Origin: an uncultured Paracoccaceae bacterium
GTDB lineage: Bacteria > Pseudomonadota > Alphaproteobacteria > Rhodobacterales > Rhodobacteraceae
Length of the DNA stretch: 64,000 bases
Reading direction: 5' to 3'
Assembly (NCBI GenBank): GCA_958439195.1
Contig: OY288159.1
Location: 46,601 to 110,600, forward strand
The position numbers were made by a program, and so were the translations under genes. The notes under the pieces are model-generated. The model did not search any database. It saw nothing but the letters and a program-made list of their open reading frames with translations, and was not told the DNA's origin. Within the stretch, counting starts at the first letter, position 1. Each line of letters starts with the position of its first letter. Positions 9,615-17,895 of the stretch are shown here, piece after piece.

Positions 9615-9681
9615 GAAGGATTGGCCTATGGTTCCGCGGACAGGGGGGCAGCCGGAGTTGTGTGCCGCGCTGCATCAAATC

Positions 9682-10359
9682 CTATCTTGCGCCAAATCCT
9701 GTAAGCATGACAACGACCGTTGCGATGACGATACCGGCATCCATGCGAAGTGACCGGTTGCGCACATAGATCGCGTCAAGGCGGGCCTTGCGGCAGACAC
9801 TTTTGTAATCATCTGCGTAGCCGGACCGGACTTGCGCCAGACCGGTGATGCCTGGAAGCACCGCAAAACGCCGATCATAGAACGGGATCGTGCGGATATA
9901 GGCCGTGGAATGTTCCCATGCATCGGGACGGGGACCAACAAGCGCCATTTCGCCGCGCAGCACGTTGATCAGGTTTGGCAGTTCATCCAGCCGCGATTTG
10001 CGAAGCAGGGCACCCAGACGGGTGATGCGGTGCCGGTCAAGCGGCGCGTCATGCGACCGGACAGCAACCGAAGACGGCAACATCGTGCGGAATTTCCACA
10101 TGCGGAACGCGCTGCAATCCTTGCCCATGCGCTTTTGGCTAAAGAACAGCGGGCCGGGATTGAAGATCGGGTTCAGCACCAACAGCACCAGCGCGACTGC
10201 AACCACAATGGGCGCAGCAAGAAGTGCGAAAGCCACATCCAGAATACGGGAAAACCGACGGTTGGTTCCCTTGCGCGCTTTTCCGGCATTTGCCGGGTAA
10301 AGCCCTGCCGGGGCAACAAAGTCTGCCCCCATTATATCAAATGCATCATCCAATTTCAC
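9682..10359 (-). CDS. Undecaprenyl-phosphate sugar-phosphate transferase (initiating)
   Basis: A 225-residue bacterial sugar transferase of the WcaJ/ExoY type without the long N-terminal domain. One membrane helix (VAFALLAAPIVVAVALVLLV) is followed by the family signature: GPLFFSQKRMGKDCSAFRMWKFRTM, then LRKSRLDELPNLINVLRGEM with the D-E-L-P-N-x-x-N-V catalytic core, and VGPRPDAWEH. It starts repeat-unit synthesis by moving a sugar phosphate from a nucleotide sugar to undecaprenyl phosphate. GTG 10359 has GGGAG six to seven bases upstream. It faces the rest of the operon from the opposite strand. The sugar is unknown. Confidence 0.92.
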   Translation of the reverse strand: MKLDDAFDIMGADFVAPAGLYPANAGKARKGTNRRFSRILDVAFALLAAPIVVAVALVLLVLNPIFNPGPLFFSQKRMGKDCSAFRMWKFRTMLPSSVAVRSHDAPLDRHRITRLGALLRKSRLDELPNLINVLRGEMALVGPRPDAWEHSTAYIRTIPFYDRRFAVLPGITGLAQVRSGYADDYKSVCRKARLDAIYVRNRSLRMDAGIVIATVVVMLTGFGAR

Positions 10360-10704
10360 GTACGGCTCCCGGCGTCTGTGGCAGCAGAAGGGTGTGAGCG
10401 CCCACCCAGTGAATATACATAAAGGTTAATGAAGGGGGTGTGTAAAACGCCGCGCGGTTTCAAGAATGTGGAAAAAATCAGGCAAGATTGGTGCGAATTA
10501 GGGGATTATCACAAAGATAGGCGCATTTTGCGCGGAGTCGCGCCCATCAGGGCCAACGGATTGGCCCGTCGGATCCTGCAAGAGCCGGAAAGACACGGCC
10601 TATTGGCATGCAATTTTGCACAGACTTCCCGCAAGAGTAGTTCTTGGGGAAAACTTTGCCCCAAATTGGCAGGATCAAAGAGAATCACCTTGCCGTGAAA
10701 ATGA
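10360..10704. other. Intergenic stretch between prsT-like and sugar transferase genes
   Basis: 345 bases without a convincing gene. Both flanking genes read leftward, so this holds the promoter of the sugar transferase operon and the end of the prsT-like transcript. A short inverted repeat (TTGGGG at 10644-10649 and CCCCAA at 10659-10664) lies about 40 bases past the prsT-like stop and may be a weak terminator, but no T run follows. An 89-codon rightward ORF at 10429-10698 has no family features and I treat it as chance. Confidence 0.4.
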
Positions 10705-13173
10705 TCAAGGCGTTGGTTTGGGTGCGGTCAGTTCCTGCAACAAGGCGCGGGCGCGATCCATCTCGGGTGTGGGGGCAAGATCGGCGGCGAGGTCGATGGC
10801 GCGGGTAAGTGCAGCCTTTGCGTCCTCTGTCCGGCCAGTTGCGGCAAGGACGGCACCAAGGTGGTATTGCACGGACGGATCTTCGTTCAGGGCCGCTGCC
10901 GCGGTTTCCATCAGCGGCAATGCCTCGGCGGAATTGCCGGTCAGGTGCAAAAGCCAGCCATAGGTATCCTGAAAGGCCGGAACCTCGGACGCGCGAAAAC
11001 GGCGGGCGATGCGGAAGGCGCGGTCGATGGCCTCTGGGTTTTCCGCCGTTTGCGACAGAAGGCTGGCCAGATTGTTGGCGATCACCGGGCTTGCGCCATT
11101 GCGGGCATAGATGCCTTCATACACCGCGACCGCCTCGGCCAGATTTCCCTGCGCTTGCAGGCGAGAGGCTTTGATCCACAGAAGATCGGCAGAGTCAGGC
11201 CGTGCCTTCAGGCCGGATTCGAGCAGATTGGCCGCGTCATCGGATTTTCCCTGGCTTTCCAGAATGCCGTAAAGCTGACGAACGGACAATTCATCGGCGG
11301 GGTCGATTTCCAGCAAGGCGCGATACCGCGCCGCCGCCTGATCCAGGCGTTGCTGTTCCAGATCAAGCGCCGCCTGTCGGTACAAAAGCGGGCGAGAGTC
11401 GGGACGGTCGGCAAGGGCGGTTGCCAGAAGGGTTTCGGCCTCGGCTGCCCGATCATCAAGGATCAGCGTGTTCGCCTTCAGCACGATCCAGGACGACGGA
11501 TCTTCGGCCTTGGCGATTTCGGCATCAAGAATGGCGATCGCCTCTTCAAACCGCTCCTGTTCGACGAGGACCGCGCTTTCCAACTGATTTGCCGCAGATT
11601 TGGCTTGCGCCGCATCGGACGACCGCAAAAGGCCAACCAGTTCAGCGGCGAGTTGCCAATCAGCCGTGGACAGCGCGATGGCAGACAGCATTTCAACCAA
11701 TCCGACATCGGCAGGATTTGCCTGCCATGCGCGATACAGCACCGACCGGGCGACATCGCCGCGACCCTGTTCTTGCAGCAACCGCCCGTAATCGCGGGCA
11801 TAGGCCGGTTCCAGCGGGGCAACTTCGACTGCGCGGCCCAGCGTATCGGCGGCAAGGTCGACCGATCCGTCGCGCAGATAGGCATTGGCGAGGGCGGACA
11901 GGATCCTGGGGTTGTTCGGTTCCTGGTTCAACGCGGCCCGCAGATCGACGATTGCGCCGGACGCGTCATCCTCGGCGACTCGCCAACCTGCGCGCAAAAG
12001 CAGGGCTTCGACATGCGACGCATCTTCCGCAAGAATTTCGGAAACGACTGCGGCAGCCTTTGGTTGGTCACCGATGGAGTTGAGCATGTTGGCGTAAAGC
12101 GCCTTGATGCGGCGGGTCTGGTTCGAAGGCGGCGCGCCGGAAATGATGGCCGCAACATCCGAAATGGCCTGTTGCGGATCGCCGGATTCAAAAGTGATGG
12201 ACGCCAGCATCGCGCGGTAGAGGCTGGCCTTTGGTTCGCCGTCATTGGCGGCGATCAGCGGCGTCAGTTCGGCGATTGCGGCATCTGGGCCTTTTGTGGC
12301 GCGCAGGAATTCGATCAGGCCGACATGGCCTTCAACCTCGGCGGTGGCTGCCCCGGCACGTTCCCGCAGAAACGCCTCGGCCCCCGCCAGATCATCGCGT
12401 GACAGATACCATTGCAGAAGGCTGGTAGGCAGTTGGGTGTCGGTCGGGAAAAGCGCAATCATGGTGCGGAATTGCGCGCTGATCAGATCGGGTTCATCCC
12501 TTTCGATCAGAAGCCGGAGTTTCACCTCTTGCAGGCTGTAATCCTTGGGTTGCTGGACAAGCGCCGCTTCGACCAGGGGCAGGGCGGTATCTGGCTGGTT
12601 CTGGTTGATCGCCTGATCGATTGCGATGCGGATCAGGGCTGGGTCGTCCGGGCGTGATGCGCGCAGGTCGGCAGCGCGGGCTGCCAGTTGGTCACGCAGG
12701 GCTGTATTGTTGTCTGCAATCGCCCGTTGGTAATCGCGCGCCAGAACAAGCGCCATGACCCTTGGGTCCGTGGGGGCGATAGACGCCGCAGCGGTAGTGG
12801 CCTGATCAAAATCGGCCCATGCCGACTGGCTTAACAAGATGGTCGCCACGGCAACACGGGATTCCAGATCGCTAGGCTGAAGTTCGGCAAGTTCGGTATA
12901 CTGCTGAAAGGCCGCCGCCAGATCGCCGGTTTCCAGCAACGTATCTGCCAGCAACTTTCGGGCTGTGTGCAGGTCTGATTTCACCGCCAAGGCATTGCGC
13001 AATTCCACCAATGCGCGCGGCGCATCACCTTCGGTCAGCAGGGTTTGCGCCGATGCGAGATGATCCGCGGCACGGTCGTCTTCGCTTTGGCAGGCAGAGA
13101 GCAGCAGCACGACCAGGACTGCTGTGGGCAAGGTGCGAGGCAAGCGGGCAAACAAACCTGACGCAATCGGCAT
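10705..13173 (-). CDS. prsT: PrsT-like TPR-repeat lipoprotein of the exosortase/exopolysaccharide system
   Basis: An 822-residue lipoprotein made almost wholly of tetratricopeptide repeats. ATG 13173 is chosen over the upstream GTG/ATG at 13209 because AAAGGA sits seven bases before it and it gives a clean lipoprotein signal ending in the lipobox LLSAC. From about residue 35 onward the sequence is a chain of TPR pairs such as ALVELRNALAVKSDLHTARK and QYHLGAVLAATGRTEDAKAA. Homologues named PrsT (TPR-repeat lipoprotein of PEP-CTERM systems) occur beside exosortase genes and are thought to scaffold polysaccharide export in the periplasm. It is transcribed divergently from the chain-length gene, which supports a shared role. 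The name rests on length, repeats and neighbours. Confidence 0.82.
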   Translation of the reverse strand: MPIASGLFARLPRTLPTAVLVVLLLSACQSEDDRAADHLASAQTLLTEGDAPRALVELRNALAVKSDLHTARKLLADTLLETGDLAAAFQQYTELAELQPSDLESRVAVATILLSQSAWADFDQATTAAASIAPTDPRVMALVLARDYQRAIADNNTALRDQLAARAADLRASRPDDPALIRIAIDQAINQNQPDTALPLVEAALVQQPKDYSLQEVKLRLLIERDEPDLISAQFRTMIALFPTDTQLPTSLLQWYLSRDDLAGAEAFLRERAGAATAEVEGHVGLIEFLRATKGPDAAIAELTPLIAANDGEPKASLYRAMLASITFESGDPQQAISDVAAIISGAPPSNQTRRIKALYANMLNSIGDQPKAAAVVSEILAEDASHVEALLLRAGWRVAEDDASGAIVDLRAALNQEPNNPRILSALANAYLRDGSVDLAADTLGRAVEVAPLEPAYARDYGRLLQEQGRGDVARSVLYRAWQANPADVGLVEMLSAIALSTADWQLAAELVGLLRSSDAAQAKSAANQLESAVLVEQERFEEAIAILDAEIAKAEDPSSWIVLKANTLILDDRAAEAETLLATALADRPDSRPLLYRQAALDLEQQRLDQAAARYRALLEIDPADELSVRQLYGILESQGKSDDAANLLESGLKARPDSADLLWIKASRLQAQGNLAEAVAVYEGIYARNGASPVIANNLASLLSQTAENPEAIDRAFRIARRFRASEVPAFQDTYGWLLHLTGNSAEALPLMETAAAALNEDPSVQYHLGAVLAATGRTEDAKAALTRAIDLAADLAPTPEMDRARALLQELTAPKPTP

Positions 13174-13551
13174 ACCAAATCCTTTACGGTCAATCAGCGT
13201 GACCGACATGCCCGCCCCGTGCGTTGCCTGCGTTCGGCCACCGGTTCAGGACTGTCGGTTCAGGGGCAAATTGCTGCGCGCAAACCACTGGACCTGATCA
13301 ACTGTTCATCACTTTGCACACAGCACCTAATTTCATTGGGATGCCGGGTGGACCAAACCTAGTCAACTAGTATTAATGTCAGCACTGGCAGAACGCGACG
13401 CCCTGGGTCATGCAGGCGGGTGATGATTACGGGCGCGGCGCGCCAATTTGGAAGACCGGCTGATGAATGGCTCTGGAATACGGCGGATGACGATCACAAC
13501 TTGCGATGTGATGGAATGCACGGGCAGGTTGCGCAGGATAGGGGCGTGATT
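13174..13551. promoter_or_regulatory. Divergent promoter region prsT-like / chain-length gene
   Basis: 378 bases between divergent genes, so promoters for both directions should lie here. The centre (about 13300-13380) is locally A+T-rich. A short perfect palindrome, CTAGT-CA-ACTAG at 13359-13370, sits in it and could be an operator. An in-frame extension of the chain-length ORF back to 13420 exists but lacks family similarity and a ribosome site. No sigma-54 type -24/-12 element is convincing here. Confidence 0.4.
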
Positions 13552-15009
13552 ATGGAAGACGCACCCGTTCAGATTGACCTTCCGTTTCTGCTGTCGCGGG
13601 CGCGGCGATGGATGTTTCTGTTCCTTTTCGTGTTTCTAGGCGTGGCTGGCGCGGGTCTTGTTATCGCCCTGGCCTTGCCGACGATCTTTCGGGCAGAGGC
13701 GCTGCTGGTCGTTGAATCGGAACAGATACCCGACGATCTGGCGCAATCCACAGTGCGGACCAACGCTGGCGAACAACTCCAGATTATTGAAAAGCGCGTT
13801 CTGTCGCGCGATGTTCTGCTTAGCTTGGCGGACCGTTTGCGGATCTATCAGGGTGAAGGGGCCGAGACGCCGGAGGAACTGTCATCGGGAGCGATTGTCG
13901 AAGATTTGCGGTCGCGCATTCGGATCGGGCCATCGGATGAGGGGCAGCGCCCGGCCGGGGATGTCGAGGCGCTGCTGGTGCGGATCGCATTTGATTCGCC
14001 CAACCCCGATGTGGCAGCGGCCGTCACGAATGAATTGGTGACGCTGATCCTGGAAGAGGATGTGGAAACGCGGATCCAGCTTGCCCGGCAGACGCAGGCC
14101 TTTTTCCAACAGGAAGTATCCCGCCTGGAACAGGAGCTTTCGACGCAGTCGCAAGAGATACAGTCCTACAAGGAAGAAAACATCAACGCCTTGCCAGACA
14201 GCCTGATGTTTCGCCGTCAGGATCTGACAATGATTGAAGAACGTCTTGTGCAACTGGATCGGGATCGTCGTGTGTTGCTGGATCAGGTCGACAGGATCGA
14301 TCGCCTGACCGGTGCGCAGCCTGCGTCGCCCGACACTGCCGAAGCGGTGGGCGAAGGTGTTGTGGTGGAACGGGGGCAGATCACCACGCGCGACGTGCGG
14401 CGCGGTGACCTGATGACGGAACTGTCCTATCTGGATCAGGAGCGTGAGCAGTTGCAGGCGCGGGCGGATGCGTTGACGGCGACCATCGCAGAGACACCGC
14501 GCGTTGCCATCCGCCTAGAGGCGATGGAGCGTGACTATCAGAATGTGCGCAGCCAGTATGATCTTGCGATTTCCAACCTTGCCAAGGCCGAGATTGGGGA
14601 ATTGATTGAAAGCTTGGCCAAAGGGCGGCGCATCAGCGTGATTGAACAGGCCGTTCGTCCCGACCGTCCCTACAGCCCGAACAGACCGAAGATCGCCCTT
14701 GTCGGGGTGGTGGCGGCGCTTGCATGTGCTGGCGGTCTTATCCTTGCGCTGGAAATGCTGCGCAATGTCGTGCGCCGCCCGGAAGATATCCTCGCGGCGG
14801 CGGGGGACCGGATGGTCATGACCCTGCCCTATATCCGAACGCGCAACGAAGTGACCATGATGTGGGCCTTGGGCGGGGTCATCCTTGCTGCGGCCGTGGT
14901 CATCGCCCTTGTCGGGTGGCAGAATGCGGCCGGTCTGGGCCGATTGCTGCAAGGGCTGTTGGACAGCATACAGACGTTGCTGCCTTCTGGTGGAATTGGA
15001 GGACGATAG
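13552..15009 (+). CDS. Polysaccharide chain-length determinant (Wzz/GumC-like)
   Basis: A 485-residue inner-membrane protein of the polysaccharide co-polymerase class. ATG 13552 with AGGGG about eight bases upstream gives the usual start PVQIDLPFLLSRARRWMFLF, in which the first membrane helix runs to about residue 40. The periplasmic part is mostly coiled coil (QEVSRLEQELSTQSQEIQSY; LSYLDQEREQLQARADAL), followed by the proline-rich RPDRPYSPNRPK motif and a second helix near residue 390. Unusually, a further hydrophobic segment lies near the C-terminus (ALGGVILAAAVVIALVGW). It sets chain length and couples to the kinase encoded three bases downstream. Both resemble the exosortase-associated pair. 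Confidence 0.9.
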   Translation: MEDAPVQIDLPFLLSRARRWMFLFLFVFLGVAGAGLVIALALPTIFRAEALLVVESEQIPDDLAQSTVRTNAGEQLQIIEKRVLSRDVLLSLADRLRIYQGEGAETPEELSSGAIVEDLRSRIRIGPSDEGQRPAGDVEALLVRIAFDSPNPDVAAAVTNELVTLILEEDVETRIQLARQTQAFFQQEVSRLEQELSTQSQEIQSYKEENINALPDSLMFRRQDLTMIEERLVQLDRDRRVLLDQVDRIDRLTGAQPASPDTAEAVGEGVVVERGQITTRDVRRGDLMTELSYLDQEREQLQARADALTATIAETPRVAIRLEAMERDYQNVRSQYDLAISNLAKAEIGELIESLAKGRRISVIEQAVRPDRPYSPNRPKIALVGVVAALACAGGLILALEMLRNVVRRPEDILAAAGDRMVMTLPYIRTRNEVTMMWALGGVILAAAVVIALVGWQNAAGLGRLLQGLLDSIQTLLPSGGIGGR

Positions 15010-15012
15010 GCC

Positions 15013-15840
15013 ATGGCCGTGGAACGTGTTCAATCGGCCATCGCCCGCGCCCGCGCCAAACGCGCGGGGCTTGAGACAGTGTTCGATGCCGATGACATCC
15101 CGATGCCGGATGACGACGATGTGGTGATCGAGCCAGTCGCGCGTGAGGATTGGAACCTTTTGCCAAAGTCCGGCATGACCGCCAGCATCCTTGATCGGGC
15201 GCGCATTGTGACGGGCGGGGTGTCGAAGAATGCCACCGCCTTTGACATGCTGCGCACCAAGGTGTTGCAGCGGATGAAGGCCGAGGGATGGAAGCGCATT
15301 GCCATCACCTCGGCGGACAAGAACTGTGGCAAAAGCACGGTTGCACTGAACCTTGGGTTCAGTCTGGCGCGGCAGAGCGAATTGCGGGCCATTCTGGTAG
15401 AGGCAGACCTTCGTCGCCCGTCGCTGGCCAAGGTGCTGCGGATCACTCCGCCTGCGGGATTGGCGCAGGTCTTGCGGCGCGAAGTGCCGTTTCCCAAGGC
15501 GCTGGTGCGGGTGCGCGATAATCTTGCGGTTCTGGCGAACCGGGCGCGCAGCCCGGATTCAGCCGAACTGTTGCACAGCGGCATGGTTCCTTCGGTGCTG
15601 GCGGAAATCGAACGCGCCTATCAGCCGGATGTCACGATCTTTGACCTGCCACCGTTGATGGAGGCGGATGACACGCTGGCCTTTTTGGGCAACGTGGATT
15701 GCGCGCTTTTGGTGACGACCGCCGAACACACGACAACCACGCAAATCGAGGCCTGCGTGCGTGAGATTTCGGACCGCACCGCGCTGGCGGGGATCGTTTT
15801 GAACAAGTATCGCGGGGCGGGTGCGATTACAGGGTATTGA
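15013..15840 (+). CDS. CpsD/CapB-family tyrosine autokinase
   Basis: A 275-residue cytoplasmic BY-kinase. The P-loop is SADKNCGKSTVALNLGF near residue 100, the Walker A' is ILVEADLRRPSL, and the Walker B-like stretch is VTIFDLPPLMEADD. The Walker A has KNCGKST where most family members have P-G-E/C-G-K-S/T. The C-terminal tail, which usually carries a tyrosine cluster, is very short here (NKYRGAGAITGY), leaving two tyrosines. It should phosphorylate itself and modulate polymer length with the upstream co-polymerase; the three-base gap supports co-translation. A dedicated phosphatase is not in this locus. Confidence 0.87.
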   Translation: MAVERVQSAIARARAKRAGLETVFDADDIPMPDDDDVVIEPVAREDWNLLPKSGMTASILDRARIVTGGVSKNATAFDMLRTKVLQRMKAEGWKRIAITSADKNCGKSTVALNLGFSLARQSELRAILVEADLRRPSLAKVLRITPPAGLAQVLRREVPFPKALVRVRDNLAVLANRARSPDSAELLHSGMVPSVLAEIERAYQPDVTIFDLPPLMEADDTLAFLGNVDCALLVTTAEHTTTTQIEACVREISDRTALAGIVLNKYRGAGAITGY

Positions 15841-15885
15841 CCGGCCTGTTGTGCCGCCTCGTTCAGTTTGACCCGCAAAAGAAGA

Positions 15886-15903
15886 GGGGCGCCGAAGCGC
15901 CCC
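15886..15903 (-). terminator. TTCG-loop hairpin after first VPLPA-CTERM gene
   Basis: Read leftward, a 7-bp G+C stem GGGGCGC / GCGCCCC encloses a TTCG tetraloop, an unusually stable RNA hairpin. It begins 24 bases past the VPLPA gene stop and is followed by a T-rich stretch. It also lies between convergent genes (the kinase gene ends at 15840), so it may stop both. An identical stem-loop follows the second VPLPA gene. Confidence 0.7.
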
Positions 15904-15926
15904 CTTGGTCACGTAGGGTTCGTTGT

Positions 15927-16589
15927 TCAGGCCGCAGCAGGCTTGCGGTTGCGCCGCCGGGACAGCCCAAAGATACCAAGCATGGCAGAGCCGAGCAGCA
16001 GTATGCCACCCGGCAGCGGGACAACGCTGATGCTGGCCTGGGTGATCACCGCGCGCGGGTTTGGTGCGCTGCCATCGCCAAAGGCACCTACGGGCGAATT
16101 CAGGAAAGCGACAGTGACCAAGCCGATGCCAGGGATCTGCCGGGGCGCAATCGTATCCCAGACCAAGGTTCCCGAAGTGAAGCGACCGACCAGTGTGATG
16201 AAGGGAAACACTTGGGTGAACGCAGGATTGAACACCGTAGTGAAGTTTGTTCCTTCACCGCCCGTGCCAAAGGAGAACCCTCCGGCGTTCGAAAAGGCCA
16301 AGGTCGCGGAAATATCAAAGCTGTCGGGGCCAAACGCATCAACCACCGGTGTGAACCGCAGAAAGTCGAATACGGTCGCGGGGCCACCGGGTGTCACATT
16401 CACGATCGGGTTGCCCGCGATGGGGGTCAGGCTCACGTTCGCTGGGCACAGAAGACCATCACAATTGCTTATGCTTACAGACGACCCTGCGGTGTTCACC
16501 TGGAAACCCACGGTGGCCGCAGATGAGATGTGCGAGGTGGCCCCGACGAAAAGCATGGCCACAAAAAGCGACTTGGCGAACCGAAACAT
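15927..16589 (-). CDS. Secreted VPLPA-CTERM sorting-domain protein
   Basis: A 220-residue exported protein. ATG 16589 has AAAGGA eight bases upstream and gives a normal Sec signal peptide (FRFAKSLFVAMLFVGA...SSA); a TTG start at 16608-16610 would be weaker. The body is a beta-rich domain of no recognised function. The C-terminus has the sorting tripartite tail: VPLPGG, hydrophobic ILLLGSAMLGIFGL, then basic SRRRNRK. This is the VPLPA variant of PEP-CTERM signals, cut and processed by an exosortase. It probably ends at the cell surface or in the exopolysaccharide matrix made by the adjacent locus. It is paralogous in its tail to the next gene. Confidence 0.88.
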   Translation of the reverse strand: MFRFAKSLFVAMLFVGATSHISSAATVGFQVNTAGSSVSISNCDGLLCPANVSLTPIAGNPIVNVTPGGPATVFDFLRFTPVVDAFGPDSFDISATLAFSNAGGFSFGTGGEGTNFTTVFNPAFTQVFPFITLVGRFTSGTLVWDTIAPRQIPGIGLVTVAFLNSPVGAFGDGSAPNPRAVITQASISVVPLPGGILLLGSAMLGIFGLSRRRNRKPAAA

Positions 16590-17012
16590 CTGAAAAATCC
16601 TTTGGGTCAACTGTTGGCAGCAGCAGTTCTATGCGCGTCACATTATGGCCTGCTTTATGCCACAGTCCGAGGAATTAGGAATGGTGAATTCAGGTTTTCA
16701 GGCCGTCTGCCGGAAATTTCAGCGTGGCCCCATGCGAAAACGCAAGGCACGCAGTCTTTGGGCGGGCGGCTGTGCGGCGGCTATCGTGTTTCGGTGTGAA
16801 AGTGACAACAGGATCAATACCTTGAATGGGCGCAGTCGAGGTTTCAGACGCACATGTTGCGACTGATTCGTCTGTTCATCGGCCTGCGCATCCCCAGCTG
16901 TTTCGCACGATTGGACTTGGCCCTTGATCTGACGAAGCATTGGACACCTTCTCGTGGTGTGCCAAAGAAAAAGGGGCGCCGAAGCGCCCCAGATTGCGAT
17001 GGGGTCCGTCCC
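16590..17012. other. Intergenic stretch between the two VPLPA-CTERM genes
   Basis: 423 bases. It contains the promoter of the 15927-16589 gene and the terminator of the 17013-17642 gene (entered separately). Upstream of the former, on its strand, the bases GGCATAAAGCAGGC (about 16652-16668) have the GG-N10-GC spacing of sigma-54 promoters, but the -12 element is AGGC rather than TTGC and the second gene has no matching element, so I do not call it. Small ORFs here have no support. Confidence 0.4.
16973..16990 (-). terminator. TTCG-loop terminator after second VPLPA-CTERM gene
   Basis: Read leftward: GGGGCGC, TTCG loop, GCGCCCC, then TTTTTCTTTGG. Stem plus T run make this a good intrinsic terminator, 23 bases past the stop of the 17013-17642 gene. 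Stem and loop are base-for-base the same as at 15886-15903. Confidence 0.82.
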
Positions 17013-17642
17013 TCAGGCCGCCGCAAGCTTGCGGTTGCGACGACGGGAGAGCCCGAAGATGCCGAGCAGGGCAGAACCGAGAAGCAGGATGCCGCCCGGC
17101 AGTGGGACGACGCTGGTTTCGACTGCGCGAACCAATATCTGCCCAATCCTTTCACGCCTGCTGTCGTTAAACGGGCCGTCAGTCAGAAACGATACCGCTA
17201 CCGGCGCACCAGCAGCGGAGGTTACGTTTGACCAAGTCAAGGCCGCCGGACCATTCACTCCATTCACGCCGGAGTTTACCGCAGCCCAGTTTGTCACTGT
17301 GGCCAAAGCGCTAAACATGTAGTTGGTGGACCCAATCAGCAGGTTGATTGTTGTTGTGAATGAAAAGGAATCTGGTCCTTCAACGTCTGCTGGAGCTTGT
17401 CCCCGGATCTCGAACAATTTGAACACGCTGCCAGTTTCGTTCACTATTCCTCCAAAACCAGCGCTGATCTCAGAAAATGCATAGTTGCAGTTTGATCCGG
17501 CCTCCCCTGGACCAGGAACACATGTCACTGGAGATATCGTGGGCGCCCCGCTCGTGAACGCCACAGTAGCCGCACTCAGGGGCATCGAAAATGCGCAACC
17601 CATTGTTACAACCAATGCGAGTTTCGATAAGTATTTCAACAT
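17013..17642 (-). CDS. Secreted VPLPA-CTERM sorting-domain protein (second copy)
   Basis: A 209-residue exported protein with a signal peptide (LSKLALVVTMGCAFSMPLSA, cleaved near AA-TVAF), a beta-rich central part of unknown function, and a C-terminal exosortase signal: VVPLPGGILLLGSALLGIFG then LSRRRNRKL. The tail differs from the first copy by only a few residues, while the bodies are much less alike, so the sorting region and terminator were duplicated or conserved and the bodies diverged. ATG 17642 has GGGGAGAA seven to eight bases upstream. No exosortase gene is in the window, so the processing enzyme must be encoded elsewhere. Confidence 0.88.
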   Translation of the reverse strand: MLKYLSKLALVVTMGCAFSMPLSAATVAFTSGAPTISPVTCVPGPGEAGSNCNYAFSEISAGFGGIVNETGSVFKLFEIRGQAPADVEGPDSFSFTTTINLLIGSTNYMFSALATVTNWAAVNSGVNGVNGPAALTWSNVTSAAGAPVAVSFLTDGPFNDSRRERIGQILVRAVETSVVPLPGGILLLGSALLGIFGLSRRRNRKLAAA

Positions 17643-17895
17643 AACCCATTCTCCCCAAGCCGCGCTGATCGGACCTACACCAATATGTGGCCAAACTTAA
17701 GACTCATTAATGACACAATCTGGCGTCGGGCGCATCATTTTCTGTGAAAAACCAAGGAAAACGCCTGAAAAGCCGGACTTTGGCAGGGAATTTGCGGCGG
17801 TTTGCTACCCTGACGTGCATCGCAGGGCCGTGACGTCGCGTGAATGGGTGGGTCTTTGGCCGGAACGGCGGTTTACGGATTCTTGATTCGTCCTG

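Noticed and set aside
10429..10698. 89-codon rightward ORF between sugar transferase and prsT-like genes
   Set aside because: No similarity, no plausible ribosome site and it lies in a region that must hold promoters and a terminator.
10861..12402. 513-codon rightward ORF opposite the prsT-like gene
   Set aside because: It is the antisense shadow of a TPR protein with strong codon bias; the product has no family features and no ribosome site.
16652..16668. Sigma-54-like GG-N10-GC element upstream of the first VPLPA gene
   Set aside because: The -12 half is AGGC rather than TTGC and the paralogous gene has no counterpart.
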